Part shown: one piece after another, positions 43,001 through 53,676 of the stretch
How the letters are laid out: every line of letters begins with the position of its first letter
How positions within the stretch are numbered: the first letter of the stretch is position 1
Assembly: GCA_030323885.1 (NCBI GenBank)
Contig: CM059194.1
Location: 1,054,001-1,118,000, forward strand
DNA length: 64,000 nt
Origin: Branchipolynoe longqiensis
Taxonomy: Eukaryota > Annelida > Polychaeta > Phyllodocida > Polynoidae
Direction: 5' to 3'
Notes under the pieces: model-generated
Seen by the model: the letters and a program-made list of their open reading frames with translations, nothing else
Databases searched by the model: none
Told to the model about the DNA's origin: nothing
Program-made: the position numbers and the translations under genes

Positions 43001-44480
43001 AGTTGATTTTGATTATCTTGAGCAAGATCTAACCTGTCATGGTTCCCTGCTTGTGTTGCTATTCTGTCCTGCTTACCCTATTTTTAAAACTAATTTTTTT
43101 TATTATTCAGGAAGTTTTAAAGGGGGCCTGGGCGCGCAAGAGAATTAGCAGACACAACCTGGACAGTGACAGGATGATAAAGACATTAAAAAAAATATAA
43201 ATTAATATTAATTAAGGGGGGGGCGAAACTAGTATAGATGGGTAGCAAGATAGCCGGTTCGAAGCCACCGTCTATGTTGGTACCGCCATTCTAGGATAGA
43301 TTTTGGGTCTGTTCTTGTCTAAAACAATTACTGTAAACAAGTAGATGGGATTGGTCCTCTAGGTAGTGGAGAACTGGAGAAAGACAGAAAACTAGAAAGA
43401 AAAACTTTGACAGTGACTAAGGGAGGAGTAGCCAATACAGTGGAGAATATACCTAAGAAAAATACAATGCGTGGGCATTCGAACGAGAAGGGCACAGGAA
43501 TTTATCAAGTCTATTGAAAGCTCATATTTGCTCCACGGTATAGCACTCGCTCTGGCTTAACTGAAAAAGGCGTAATATTTCAAGGCTTCCATTTTCCTTG
43601 GCCGTTTGCGCAAGTAGAAATGGAAGAGGGACGTCGTAAAAATGTACGGATTTTCGGTTTGGAATTATATATTGGCAGAGAGCATTATTATTCTTAGGCG
43701 ACGGAGTGGTGACAAGGTTATGTAATCTCAGAGCAATAATACCCCACTCCCATTATGACATGATATAAGCTATGTGAAATATATGTTCATACATGATGCC
43801 TTAGATTAATGAAGAGATGTTCCTATATAAGAGACAGTACATGATTGGTGAAATGTTTCTCTATGCTTCCATAAAGAGTGCAATTGGAGAAAAGGCCATT
43901 TTAATATGGATCTATTGTAACTGTCTGCAGCTACCTGTCCCGACAAGACCGTTGGGCAGGCACACCAGCCTAATCTGCATATACACACAGAACACCACCT
44001 GCAGCTGGGTTGAGTGACAGTCACCACTACTGGGGGGTGTCACCCATCCAGGCTGTGGGGGTGCCTGATTGGCTGGCTGTGGACTGCCCAGCCACCTGCA
44101 CTCCTTTGGCCCTCTGACCACACTAGCCTCACTTTGATTAATTATGCAAAAACACGGCTTCAGGTACACTGGAGAGTGATCACTACTCCTGGCTCTTGAG
44201 TGAGACACCTTCTCTAGAGCAGGACCCCAGACACTCTGTCTGATGCTACCAAAATTCATATATCTAAATTGAGTGGCGTGCAACAACCAAGGGACTCCGG
44301 TTCAATGGGCTGTAGGCACTGATTCATAGACAGGCCAAATAAGTAATGAGATTCTGTGTGGACAGAAGGTAAGGGGTGAAGGTGATAGGTCACTAGTAGG
44401 TTAACAGGAGTTGATGCCAATAAAGCACAACTTCTTCACTGTTAATCTTGTGTGACTTGTCTTCGCTTTCTTCCTTATGA
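43001..44480. other. No recognisable gene
   Basis: Mixed-composition sequence. Short ORFs on both strands near 43800-44290 overlap each other and carry no motif. An AATAAA-like cca(ataaag) occurs near 44418. Confidence 0.35.
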
Positions 44481-44719
44481 GTTTGTTTGGTCGTAATGCG
44501 TAGCATTACGTTTGATGCGAGGAGAGGAAGAGACCCTCCCCCCCCGCCATCTCGCGCTGCCCTTTCACCTCGCCCGACGCCGCCGCGCGCCGCCACCTCC
44601 CCCCGGCCCCTGTCGCGCAGCATTCGCGCCTCACCCGACGCCCGCTGCTCGCCACCTCTCGCCCTCCCCCGGGCCGGCAGCATTCACACCTCACCTGCTG
44701 TCGCCCGCCCCCTTTCCCT

Positions 44720-44725
44720 TATAAG
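44720..44725 (+). promoter_or_regulatory. TATA box of the GC-rich gag unit
   Basis: TATAAG in otherwise very GC-rich sequence, about 100 bp before the ATG at 44826. The contrast with its surroundings makes a core promoter plausible. Confidence 0.45.
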
Positions 44726-44825
44726 GTCGCCCCCCGGCCTCCCTCAGCACTCGCCCTCCTGCCGCCTTCCAGCTCTCTTCCCATTTTTCTTTGGGCATAC
44801 CTCCACCTCGGACCGCTGCTACGCC

Positions 44826-46295
44826 ATGCCTCGGGGAAGAGGAAACGGACGCAAAGGCTCCCGGGCGGCCGCCCGCGGGACCCCGGGGCCGGCTTCAACC
44901 CCGCGGCGGGACGAGTCCCGGGCCTCCGCCCCGGCGTCGCCCTCGGTCCGCACCTCGGGCGCCGAAACCTCGGCCATACTGGAGGCGTTCCAGCGTCTCC
45001 AGCTCGAGCAGCGTCAGACTACCGCCGATATTCATGCCCGGATCGACGGCCTGGAGGCCGGAGGGGCTCCGTCCACCCCCGAGGCGACCTCCCCTGCACC
45101 CCGACGCCAAACCGCCTACACTGCCGTGCCCGCCCGCCCACCTCGGGCGCGCGCTCCGGCCGGAGCCCGGCCCCCGCCACCGCCTCCGGCGCCCCTGCCG
45201 GGGGCCACTCACCCCCAGTATGAGCGCTACCATCACCTCGGGACCCAAGCCCCAGCTGCCCCGTCGCCGGCCTACCACCAGGAGCCGACGCACCACACCC
45301 CGGCGTCCGTGGCCGACGCCGTCCGGGAAATCCTTGCCTCCGCCAAGGCGCGGCACTCGGTCAGGCGGCGAGGGATCCCGGTCGAGTACATCTTCCCTTT
45401 GGACCTGGTAGAGAGGGGGCCTGAGAGGAAGTCGGTGAAGAGGGGCGAGGCAACCAAGGACGAGTATAGCCTCGCCCTTCTCACCCTGATTGACCACCCC
45501 GACTAACCGGCCCACTCCTTCCAGGGCCTACACCACCATCACCTCACCGTGCTCAGGGACGTCCTCCTCTACCCCTGGCCTACCGTCCGCCGCTACTCCG
45601 AGACGGTGTTCACATGGATAGCGGACGGGGGGCTCCCCCAGGGGTGGCACGACCCGGTCGCCCTCGACCTCCTGAGGGTGCAGACCCTCACCCTCCCCGC
45701 CCCTCAGGCCGCCCCGGCAGCAGCGGTCCCCCGAGGTGACGACCCTCCCCGAGGCACACACTTGCCCCGAGCCCAAGTCGACGCCCGCACCGCCTACGAC
45801 AGGCACAACCACGGGACCCCCTGCCCGGCCTGGAACCGCGACCCTGCCTCATGCGATCGGGCCCCCGTCGGGGAGGCCCACGGCGAGGCGGGGGACAAGC
45901 ACCGTCACGTATGCGCCTACTGCGCAAACGTGAGGCGCATACTAACTATGCACTGCGAGGCCGGATGCATAACCAAGCAAGCCCGTGAGCGCCAGACCCC
46001 CCCCCCAGCTCGGCGGATTTTTGATCCGCCGGCCTCCCCCCGGCCGGCCCGGGGGGCCCTTCCCGGCGCCTCACCCTCACCACTGCCGACAGCCCCGCGA
46101 CCTCCACCGACAACCTCCCAGCGACCACCGATCGCAGCGCCGCCCAGTCCCAGCCGGGGATCATCACCTCGGGCCTCACGCCTCGGACCACATCCCAGCC
46201 CAGCCTCACGAGGAACCCTCTGCCGCCGACCCTCACGACACCGCCTTCAACAACCCGCCCGCCCAGACCCCGACCACCACCCCACCCAGCCCTGA
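44826..46295 (+). pseudogene. GC-rich stand-alone Gag related to Ngaro Gag, one in-frame stop
   Basis: From ATG 44826 (MPRGRGNGRKGSRAAARG) one frame runs to 46295 with a single TAA at 45504. Before it: a basic Pro/Ala-rich N-terminus, a short coil (ILEAFQRLQLEQRQTTADIH) and FPLDLVERGPERKS. After it: VRRYSETVFTWIADGGLPQG and a finger CPAWNRDPASC, then KHRHVCAYCANVRRILTMHC. These align with YSEKIFNMIADKRLPDEWDD and CIIWNRGKSC...HICSYC in the Gag at 25641-26891, so the two are homologous. No RT, RNase H or recombinase follows. Base composition (mostly G and C at third positions) is unlike anything near it. The stop could be a mutation or a readthrough site; mutation is the simpler view. Confidence 0.7.
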
Positions 46296-46734
46296 GGACT
46301 TCGCTGCCCCCCTGCTCGACCCTCGTCGGACCTCCTCACCGGATCCCGCCAAGGAGCGGGCCTCCTCCTTTTTGGCCGCCCGCTCCCTGTCGACGCAGGC
46401 CCCGGACACTCGCCGCCCCCAGAGGGAACCTGACCCCTGACGCGGTCCGCCTCTCTGCCGGCCCACCCCACATGGTCCGCCTCGCCCCCTCGGGCGCGCC
46501 GCGAGCCCTCTCCGCCTTTTTTGGTGGAGGGCTCCTCGGCACCCCCTCACAAAACACCTACAGACTTTTTTACTCTGCCTGAACTTTATTACTTTATTTA
46601 TCATGTACATTTCCTCACTGCTCCTCCTGTATTGCTCCTCATGAGCCTCTTTACTTTCTTCCATTTATTGCTTTTTTACTTACACTGTTGCTCCTTATGA
46701 GCTTATCCTCTATACTCTGTATGTCTGAGGCGTC

Positions 46735-46740
46735 AATAAA
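46735..46740 (+). terminator. Poly(A) signal in a small hairpin loop
   Basis: AATAAA lies in the loop of aggcgt...acgcct (46729-46746), about 440 bp after the gag frame ends. Its place fits the 3' end of the GC-rich unit, where composition returns to normal. Confidence 0.45.
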
Positions 46741-46947
46741 CGCCTTTATTTCCACCCTTGCCTTCCTTTCTTCCTTTTCGCGCATCAAGGGTTTGTTTAA
46801 GGGAGGCATCAGAGGTGAAATGACGGGGGAGAGTTTATGGTGTTATCTGGTGTTCATGACGGCCGATATCCAGAAATACTATAACGTGATCAGTCACCGA
46901 TGGGTATAAATACCCTGGAGTTTTGGCTCTCTCCACACGCTGCCACC

Positions 46948-47061
46948 ATGCCTGCCAAGAAGAACATCACAGCTTCAGCTGCCTGCAAGGCTGCTATCAC
47001 TACAGGACTAGGGCGGGGGAGAGGCAGGAAGAAGCAGATTCTGCCAGCAGTTATTGGTTAG
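46948..47061 (+). CDS. 37-codon basic ORF behind a TATA box
   Basis: TATAAATA at 46905-46912 is followed 35 bp later by gccaccATGC, a near-perfect start context. The ORF reads MPAKKNITASAACKAAITTG, then LGRGRGRKKQILPAVIG and stops at 47059. It is basic, with an AT-hook-like GRGRGRKK. The start MPxxR/K...GRGRGRK recalls the N-terminus of the GC-rich Gag, so it may be the first part of another gag unit cut off downstream. It could also be a chance ORF. Not a known family to me. Confidence 0.35.
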   Translation: MPAKKNITASAACKAAITTGLGRGRGRKKQILPAVIG

Positions 47062-47129
47062 TGGTCTCCCTGCCTAATGGCTCTTAAAGTAGGTGTCCAA
47101 AGGGATGGGGGTAATAAATTCACTGATTA

Positions 47130-47250
47130 TTCTCTATATGCTGCCCAAAAGCCTTAGTTACTGCACCCTAAGTTGGATATATACAATCAAATGTAAGTAT
47201 GTGCTTTGGTTTTGAAAAAAGATAAGTTTCATCGGACCATGCAACTTTAA
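47130..47250. mobile_element. MITE right part, 'ttaaagttgcatagtccga' family
   Basis: Contains gtgctttggttttgaaaa and ends catcggaccatgcaacttta, as at 58674-59324. Confidence 0.5.
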
Positions 47251-47252
47251 TA

Positions 47253-47440
47253 GGATAGAGCAAGGACTAGCTCAGTGTCAATATAATGTGACTATAGGGG
47301 ATATCGGGTCATAGTGCCGGCGGCCTGATTTCCCAGTGGGGTAGCACTATTAAGTCGTCATGAGTGCGCACTGTTACAAGGTGGTACCCATAATGATATG
47401 ACCTTAGATGTTGGCAGGACGTAAAACTCCAACAACCAGC
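47253..47440 (+). repeat. SINE, 5' truncated
   Basis: From gatagagcaaggactagctc to the tail (ggacgtaaaactccaacaac). Confidence 0.7.
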
Positions 47441-47571
47441 CAATCCCTCACATATGTCACTCCAACAGCTGAGAGGGGTCATTAGGCCAAGGTCTGAATG
47501 GCCTTAATAAAAAATAATAGTTACAGCGTAACCACAAATCCCTCTTGTTGATTGAGCTTTAAATAAAATCA

Positions 47572-47778
47572 GTATTAGGAGAAGGAAAGGACTGGTTGGC
47601 TCAGTGTCAGGATAATGTGACTGAATGGGATATGAGGTCATGGTGCTGGCAGCCTGGTCTTCTAGTGGGGCAGCACTATAAAGTCGCCATGAGTGCGCAC
47701 TGTCACAAGTCGGTACCCGTCCTGATATGACCTTAGATGTTGCTAGGATGTAAAACAACAACAAACAAACAAATCTAA
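47572..47778 (+). repeat. SINE, 5' truncated
   Basis: From ggaaaggactggttggctca to the tail (ggatgtaaaacaacaacaaa). It has the other tail type than its neighbour at 47253. Confidence 0.7.
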
Positions 47779-47816
47779 ATACGAGCATTCCGAATTCCGC
47801 TAGTTCTTCGTGAATG

Positions 47817-47856
47817 GATGAAGTTGCGACCCAACATGGCAGGTCGCAACTTCATC
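47817..47856. other. Perfect 15 bp hairpin, 10 nt loop
   Basis: gatgaagttgcgacc (47817-47831) is exactly complementary to 47842-47856. It could be a MITE relic or a small-RNA hairpin, but it is short for a microRNA precursor. Confidence 0.5.
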
Positions 47857-48483
47857 TTGCACACCGAAAGTTAGGGTGCATGGTCGGTGGCCCTCCTCAC
47901 ACCAATCCTTCACTATTGGCCCAACAGTTCAAACCCGTGTTTAACCTATAACCACAAGCCTCCTAATGACCAAACTGGATGAGGTTCTGGTAGAATGCAG
48001 TGACATTATCCTAGCAAATAATTGACACTGGATAATATACCACTTTGTCTATTATGGTGCATGTCTAGGCCTATCCACCACCTACCGCAACTTCCTCCAT
48101 GTCTGGGGAAAAGTTCATGGCGTGCTTCTACTTGTAAAGGCACAGCTCAGTTTGAAACCAATTATATATCTCAAGCTAAACAAACGGGTCAGTAGAGCAA
48201 AGATCGTCTTCTTTACACACCAGACTCTGTGACTGCAGCTAAACACACACATGTCCAACGTGCCACCACACATTCTAAGCATAAATTGGACTCATCGGTT
48301 ATTGACAAGTTCACAACAAATGATGAGTTGCTGTCATCATTGCCTCCGATATACAACTGAGAAGAATAAGAAGAATTCACCACCTACCCCAACTTCCTCC
48401 ATTTAGGCTGTAGCTGTCACCTGATATGCTGGATCTCAGTTTCAGTCATCACTGAGGGACCAGCGGAACTTGAAATACTTCTA
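47857..48483. other. No recognisable feature
   Basis: Mixed sequence with no ORF of note and no repeat recognised by eye, except caccacctaccgcaacttcc (48078) recurring as caccacctaccccaacttcc (48378), 300 bp apart. Confidence 0.35.
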
Positions 48484-49040
48484 AAGCCGTGTTCACACCC
48501 ACAACTTTAGGCCAAACTAGATAAGGTGAACTAGATGAGGTGAACTAGTGTTGTGTCCACACACGGAGCGGATTAAGGCGGAAATTGATATTTGCGCATG
48601 AGCAAGTCCATACTAACCAGCGCCAGTTTCGGTTAGTCGACGTCGGCACGAGAGAGTGTGGGTTCGACCTAGATCTGTTTCGGCTGAATCGTATTGTTTT
48701 GGAACGGTCAAAACTTCTGCTGGGCAGTGAAACCCTAAAAATAAATGATGAAAAAAATATCTGTGCACCTCTAGCCGGTTCATAGACAAAATTATATTAT
48801 ATAGTGTGACGTGCTTAATCCGCTTCAAGTAAACCGCTACCGTCCACACAAGCAAGATGGGCCGACTTAAGCTAATTCGCTTCATATAAGCTACCTCGCG
48901 AGGCGGTTTACTTGAGGTGAACTAGTTGAGGCGAATCAGCCCTAATCCGCCTCAGTGTTGCTTTCACGCTGCCAATGTGAGCCGACTTAGATAAGGCGCA
49001 CTAGATGAGGCGACTTAACGCCGAGGTGTGAACACGGCTT
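48484..49040. mobile_element. MITE with gtgttcacac ends, copy 1
   Basis: 15 bp perfect inverted repeats aagccgtgttcacac. Inside are many aggcgaattag-like words on the arms and a central ~80 bp core (gcatgagcaagtccatacta and on) that is identical to the core of copy 2 at 53677. A short open frame crosses the core but has no motif. Confidence 0.75.
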
Positions 49041-49260
49041 ATGTCTGCTGATCACAAGGCAGGAACTGAAGCAGTGACCTGAGGTGTTTACATATCAAGA
49101 AGCTTGGAGGGACCCCCCTCCTTCTCCATTATAAGCCATGTTCTTTGATGTTATGTCTAACTAATAAACACACGATTCCTGATGGCAAAACTTGGTAAGG
49201 TTCATGCACGATATTTAGTTCCGAATCAGGTTGCAGTGCATTTATGATAACTATTCTACA

Positions 49261-49400
49261 TTAAAGTTGCATAGTCCGATGGTTTTGAGTTTCTGTCGGT
49301 TTTCTTAGATAAATATATTAAATTGATTGTTATAATCTACCTTACTTTACTTTGAAATAACCTTTATTTTAAATTACTAACATTTTAAGATATTTGGAGA
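49261..49400 (+). mobile_element. MITE left part, 'ttaaagttgcatagtccga' family
   Basis: Begins ttaaagttgcatagtccgat and continues ggttttgagtttctg and ccttactttactttg; the right half is missing. Confidence 0.55.
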
Positions 49401-49979
49401 GCAAGGCAAGGACGGCAAAACCCTGACACTATACGGAAGTGACGTATTAAGGAATCAATAGCTATTGATTTGTCATTACAGTCTAGTGTAACACGCAATA
49501 GTTTTGCAACTATAGGCAATTTGTGGTGTGCTTTTTTTTGTGTGTGAAATTTAAAATTGTAAACAGCCAGATCGAATCTAAATGCATGAACTATTAGAAA
49601 AAATAATTTGCGTTTGTGTGGAATAAAATATTGTAAACAGTGAGATCGAATCTAAATGCATGAATTGGGCAAATAATTAGCTTAGCAAATTTCTGAGATG
49701 TGGGAAGGAACATTCCCAGATAAATTGTGCGATTCTTACTCAATGTTTAATTGACACTTGGAGTAGCACACCTCACTGACAGACGGGTAAGCACCTGCAC
49801 AATTTAACAATGTGCACACATTATTTGTTAGCTTGTGTTGCTTTAGCCCTCATATGAAATTCGCATGGTGTGTGTGTGTGAGTGTGTGAAAAGGAAGTTG
49901 TGATAGTCTAAAGAGGGAGTGTGTGCAATGTGTATATTGTGGGGGAGAGCTGGAGGAGGCTGAGTTAACTATGTCTGAC

Positions 49980-50010
<31 letters not shown>

Positions 50011-50061
50011 TTATACTGCATACAAGGCCATAAAACTGGTTGGTTATATATATGAGTCAGC
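49401..50061. other. No gene; small duplications and (TA)n
   Basis: A ~45 bp stretch (agatcgaatctaaatgcatg) is repeated near 49570 and 49643. (TA)n lies at about 49987-50012. Confidence 0.4.
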
Positions 50062-50518
50062 CTCACGAAAATGGGCCAATTGGTGGTTTATTTAAGATGT
50101 CGGCATCACAATTCTTAAAGTGTAGTGCATCTTTGTTTTATATTAAATTACCCTAAAAACAAATAAGGTTGTTGTATTTTCTCTACCTTTACATTCAGGA
50201 TAAATTTAAGGGCTTTGCAACACCCCTGTCAATGCTAATCTATAATTATGACGATCGACGGCGACATCCAATAATCGATGCCGACAACTTTACCAGATGT
50301 CGCCGTCGCAATTCGTAAAGTGTAGTGCATTTCTTTGTTTTATATTAAATTATCCTAGAAACAAATAAGCTTGTTATATTTTCTCTACCTTTACATTCAG
50401 GATAAATTTAAGGACTTTGCAATACCTCTGTCAATGCTAAACTATAATTATGACGATCGACGCCGACATCCAATGATCGACGCCGACAACTTCCCCCAAT
50501 TGGCCTCTTTTCGTGATC
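50062..50518. mobile_element. MITE with ~30 bp inverted repeats and an internal ~200 bp duplication
   Basis: Ends tcacgaaaatgggccaattg and the complement of ccaattggcctcttttcgtg. The interior is two tandem ~200 bp copies (50095 and 50296) each with tttctctacctttacattca, gataaattta and atgacgatcgac. An inverted single copy of the same interior lies at 37680-37770. Both sides of the element are (TA)-rich, so the target was probably TA. Confidence 0.7.
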
Positions 50519-50756
50519 CTGACCCATATATATATATATATATATATGGTGCATAACGTATTATGCGAGTATAAAGATACGGAGGGGAACATTACTTATT
50601 TTCAGGATTATTGTTCTACTCCATAAGACGCAACACTGTATCGGTGGCACCATCTCAGCCCACCTCGCCCCCACCGGATGTTGACCAGTGTCATATATAT
50701 ATATATATGTTCTATAATCTGTTGTGGGGGTGTTCCAAAGAAGAGAAACATAACAA

Positions 50757-51185
50757 CTAAAGCTAAAGCTGGACTCGAACCCAGACTTCTGCCATTAATG
50801 AAAGATGTCCTAACAATTAGTTAGCTCTACACTTAGATATCTATCTGGCATTTCACCTGGGAGGGTGAGTCCACCTCATATTCATCCCCCTGGAATATAA
50901 ATATATATATACACACATTATTATATTTTGAACGAGTGATACAGATGTGAGGTGAGTGTCGGTGAGGAAGACGCAGCAATGTGGCGCCACCAGGCGAGGC
51001 AGAAGGCCTGACCAGTAGATGACTGGAGGAGTGCCAGTTATGGTGGAGTAACCAGGAGAAGACTGGTGGAGTGTCGGATAAGATGAACTGTGCAGACAGT
51101 TCATAGTTAATCGACTTCCAGATAATTATACTCACATAATTGCTCATACGGCACACATCTGTACTAAAATTCAAGGACAACAAAA
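50757..51185 (-). repeat. tRNA-headed repeat, copy 1
   Basis: The minus strand has a perfect B box (ggttcgagtcc) and a degenerate A box. The flanking sequence shares order and words (cagtagatga, ggagtaaccag/gaggtaaccag, ataattatactca) with 57300-57690. This is a second SINE-like family. Confidence 0.5.
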
Positions 51186-51524
51186 GATGGTAATGGGTTG
51201 AGAAAGATATAATCTCTCTAGGAAGAGGTTTTAATGTCTCTCACTTAATGAAAACAAATTTCCATTGCTCAGGGTCAGAGAGGAGAGAGAGAGGAAGGGT
51301 GGTAAAGAGTCCCGTGGTCTGTATTGTCCAGATACAAACGCTCTCCAAAAGCTCTTTGCGTGATTTTTTTCTGTTTACATAACAAAACATGTGCCAGCAC
51401 GAGTGAAGGAACTAGGTCATGGTCCCGTGTTACCGACGAGTTTCCTGCCTACTTTCCCACATAAATGTGTCACGATTTACTGGCACGGCCACCTTTATGT
51501 GTTTAGACACCAGGGTCGTGGTGA
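51186..51524. other. No recognisable feature
   Basis: Ordinary sequence leading into the minisatellite. Confidence 0.3.
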
Positions 51525-52920
51525 TGGTGGTGGGTGGTGATGGTGGTGGTATTGCTGGTAGTGTTGGTGTTTCTGGTAGTGGTGATGGTGTTGCTGGTAG
51601 TGGTGATGGTGTCGTTGGTAGTGGCGTTGCTAGTTGTGGTGGTGTTTCTTGTAGTGGTGATGGTGTTTCTGGTAGTGGTGATGGTGTTTCTGGTACTGGT
51701 GATGTTTCTGGTACTGGTGATGGTGTTGCTGGTAGTCGTATTGGTGTTTCTGGTAGTGGTGATGGTGTTGCTGGTACTGCTGATGGTGTTGCTAGTAGTG
51801 GTGGTGTTGATGGTAGTGGTGATGGTGTTACTGGTAGTGGTATCGGTGGTGATGGTGTTGCTGGTAGTGGTGATGGCGTTACTGGTGGTGGTAGTGTTGT
51901 TACTAGAGGTGATAGTGGTGGTGGTGATGGTGTTGCTGGTGGTGGTAGTGTTGTTACTAGTGGTGATAGTGGTGGTGGTGATGGTGTTGCTGGTGGTGGT
52001 AGTGTTGTTACTAGTGGTGATAGTGGTGGTGGTGATGGTGTTGCTGGTGGTGGTAGTGTTGTTACTAGTGGTGATAGTGGTGGTGGTGATGGTGTTGCTG
52101 GTGGTGGTAGTGTTGTTACTAGTGGTGATAGTGGTGGTGGTGATGGTGTTGCTGGTGGTGGTAGTGTTGTTACTAGTGGTGATGGTGATGGTGTTGCTGG
52201 TGGTGGTAGTGTTGTTACTAGTGGTGATGATGGTGTTGCTGGTGGTGGTAGTGTTGTTACTAGTGGTGATAGTGGTGTTGCTGGTGGTGGTAGTGTTGTT
52301 ACTAGTGGTGATAGTGGTGGTGATGGTGTTGCTGGTGGTGGTAGTGTTGTTACTAGTGGTGATAGTGGTGGTGATGGTGTTGCTGCTAGTGGTGATGGTG
52401 TTACTGGTGGTGGTAATGTTGTTACTAGTGGTGATAGTGGTGGTGGTGATGGTGGTGGTAGTGTTGTTACTAGTGGTGATTGTGTTGGTGCTAGTGGTGA
52501 TGGTGGTGGTAGTGTTGTTACTAGTGGTGATAGTGGTGGTGATGGTGTTGCTGGTAGTGTTGTTACTAGTGGTGATAGTGGTGGTGATGGTGGTGGTAGT
52601 GTTGTTACTAGTGGTGATAGTGGTGGTGATGGTGTTGCTGGTGGTGGTAGTGTTGTTACTAGTGGTGATTGTGTTGGTGCTAGTGGTGATGGTGTTACTG
52701 GTGGTGGTAGTGTTGTTACTAGTGGTGATAGTGGTGGTGATGGTGTTGCTGGTGGTGGTAGTGTTGTTACTAGTGGTGATAGTGGTGGTGATGGTGTTGC
52801 TGGTGGTGGTAGTGTTGTTACTAGTGGTGATAGTGGTGGTGATGGTGTTGCTGGTGGTGGTAGTGTTGTTACTAGTGGTGGTGGTGATGGTGTTGCTGGT
52901 GGTGGTAGTGGTGGTAGAGT
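51525..52920. repeat. 1.4 kb G/T-rich minisatellite, 51 bp main unit
   Basis: The unit ggtgatggtgttgctggtgg, then tggtagtgttgttactagtg, occurs about 25 times with lengths of 30-54 bp, mostly multiples of three. The left third (51525-51880) is a looser version. All three reading frames and the reverse strand stay open, giving long Gly/Ser/Asp-rich or Pro/Ser/Thr-rich ORFs. I treat these as by-products of the repeat. A gene with such a repeat cannot be excluded. Confidence 0.85.
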
Positions 52921-53011
52921 GTGTGTGTGGGGGTGGAGGGTATTATTTATACACAATGCATTGTTCAATCATGTTTTAAATAAATGGATTAAAGTTGAAT
53001 AAGACTTTGAA

Positions 53012-53174
53012 AGGCAATCTTTCTCGTATATGATTGGCCCCCTCACGAGTCGCCACCTGCCGGCAGTATATTGCAAAAAGGTGTCGCGGCCGCTTGGTGG
53101 TGTCGAAGTGCATCCAGATGGCATCCACAGTGGCGATATCTGGGAAAATAAATCTTTCTCGTATATAATTGGCT
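53012..53174 (-). other. Exon-like segment between direct repeats
   Basis: The minus strand has a pyrimidine-rich acceptor (tttattttcccag) followed by an open frame IATVDAIWMHFDTTKRPRHL, then FAIYCRQVATREGANHI. Possible donors are gtggcg and gtgagg. It is flanked by direct repeats of aatctttctcgtatat plus attggc (53012 and 53151). The peptide looks protein-like, but I do not recognise a family. It may be an exon, or part of a captured gene. Confidence 0.3.
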
Positions 53175-53425
53175 AAGGTATGTGGTGGGGTCTTAGGGAT
53201 GTGGTGATGGTGTAGGTGTGTGTGGTGGGGGCTTAGGGATGTGGTGAGGGTGTAGTGTGGGGGAGTAGGTGTGTGGTGGGGGTGTAGGTGGGTATGGTGG
53301 GGATGTAGGTATAGGTAGGTAGGGTGGGTGTAGGGGTGATGGGGGTGTAGGTATGTGGTGGGTGTATGTGGTGGGGACTTAGGGATGTGGCTAGGGTGTA
53401 GGTGTGTGTGGTGGGGGCTAGAGTG
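53175..53425. repeat. G/T-rich degenerate minisatellite
   Basis: Repeats of gtgtgtggtgggggcttagg and gatgtggtgagggtgtagg type, about 20-60 bp long. Confidence 0.7.
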
Positions 53426-53676
53426 ACCATCGGTGGTCAGCAGCTTATAAAATTAGCTATAAAATGAATCTATAAAATAATATATCAAATGCTCTTCTGA
53501 CTCTGGATGGAGAATGCTTCTGCAGGCAGGAACAGTGAATAACAAGGAGACCTTCTGGTTGCAGCAAATCTGTGTCTGGTAGCTTCCTTTAATCGCCAGC
53601 CTTATAAAGCAATACAAACAACATAGGTCCTCCCACAGCCAGATAGGAACAATGAGAACGACTTGTGGACACACAT

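Noticed and set aside
44487..46664. Overlapping GC-rich ORFs in five other frames
   Set aside because: Stop codons are rare in sequence this GC-rich. Only the frame starting at 44826 has homology to a known Gag.
51430..52968. Pro/Ser/Thr-rich 512-codon ORF on the minus strand
   Set aside because: It is the reverse frame of the minisatellite and has no start context or domain.
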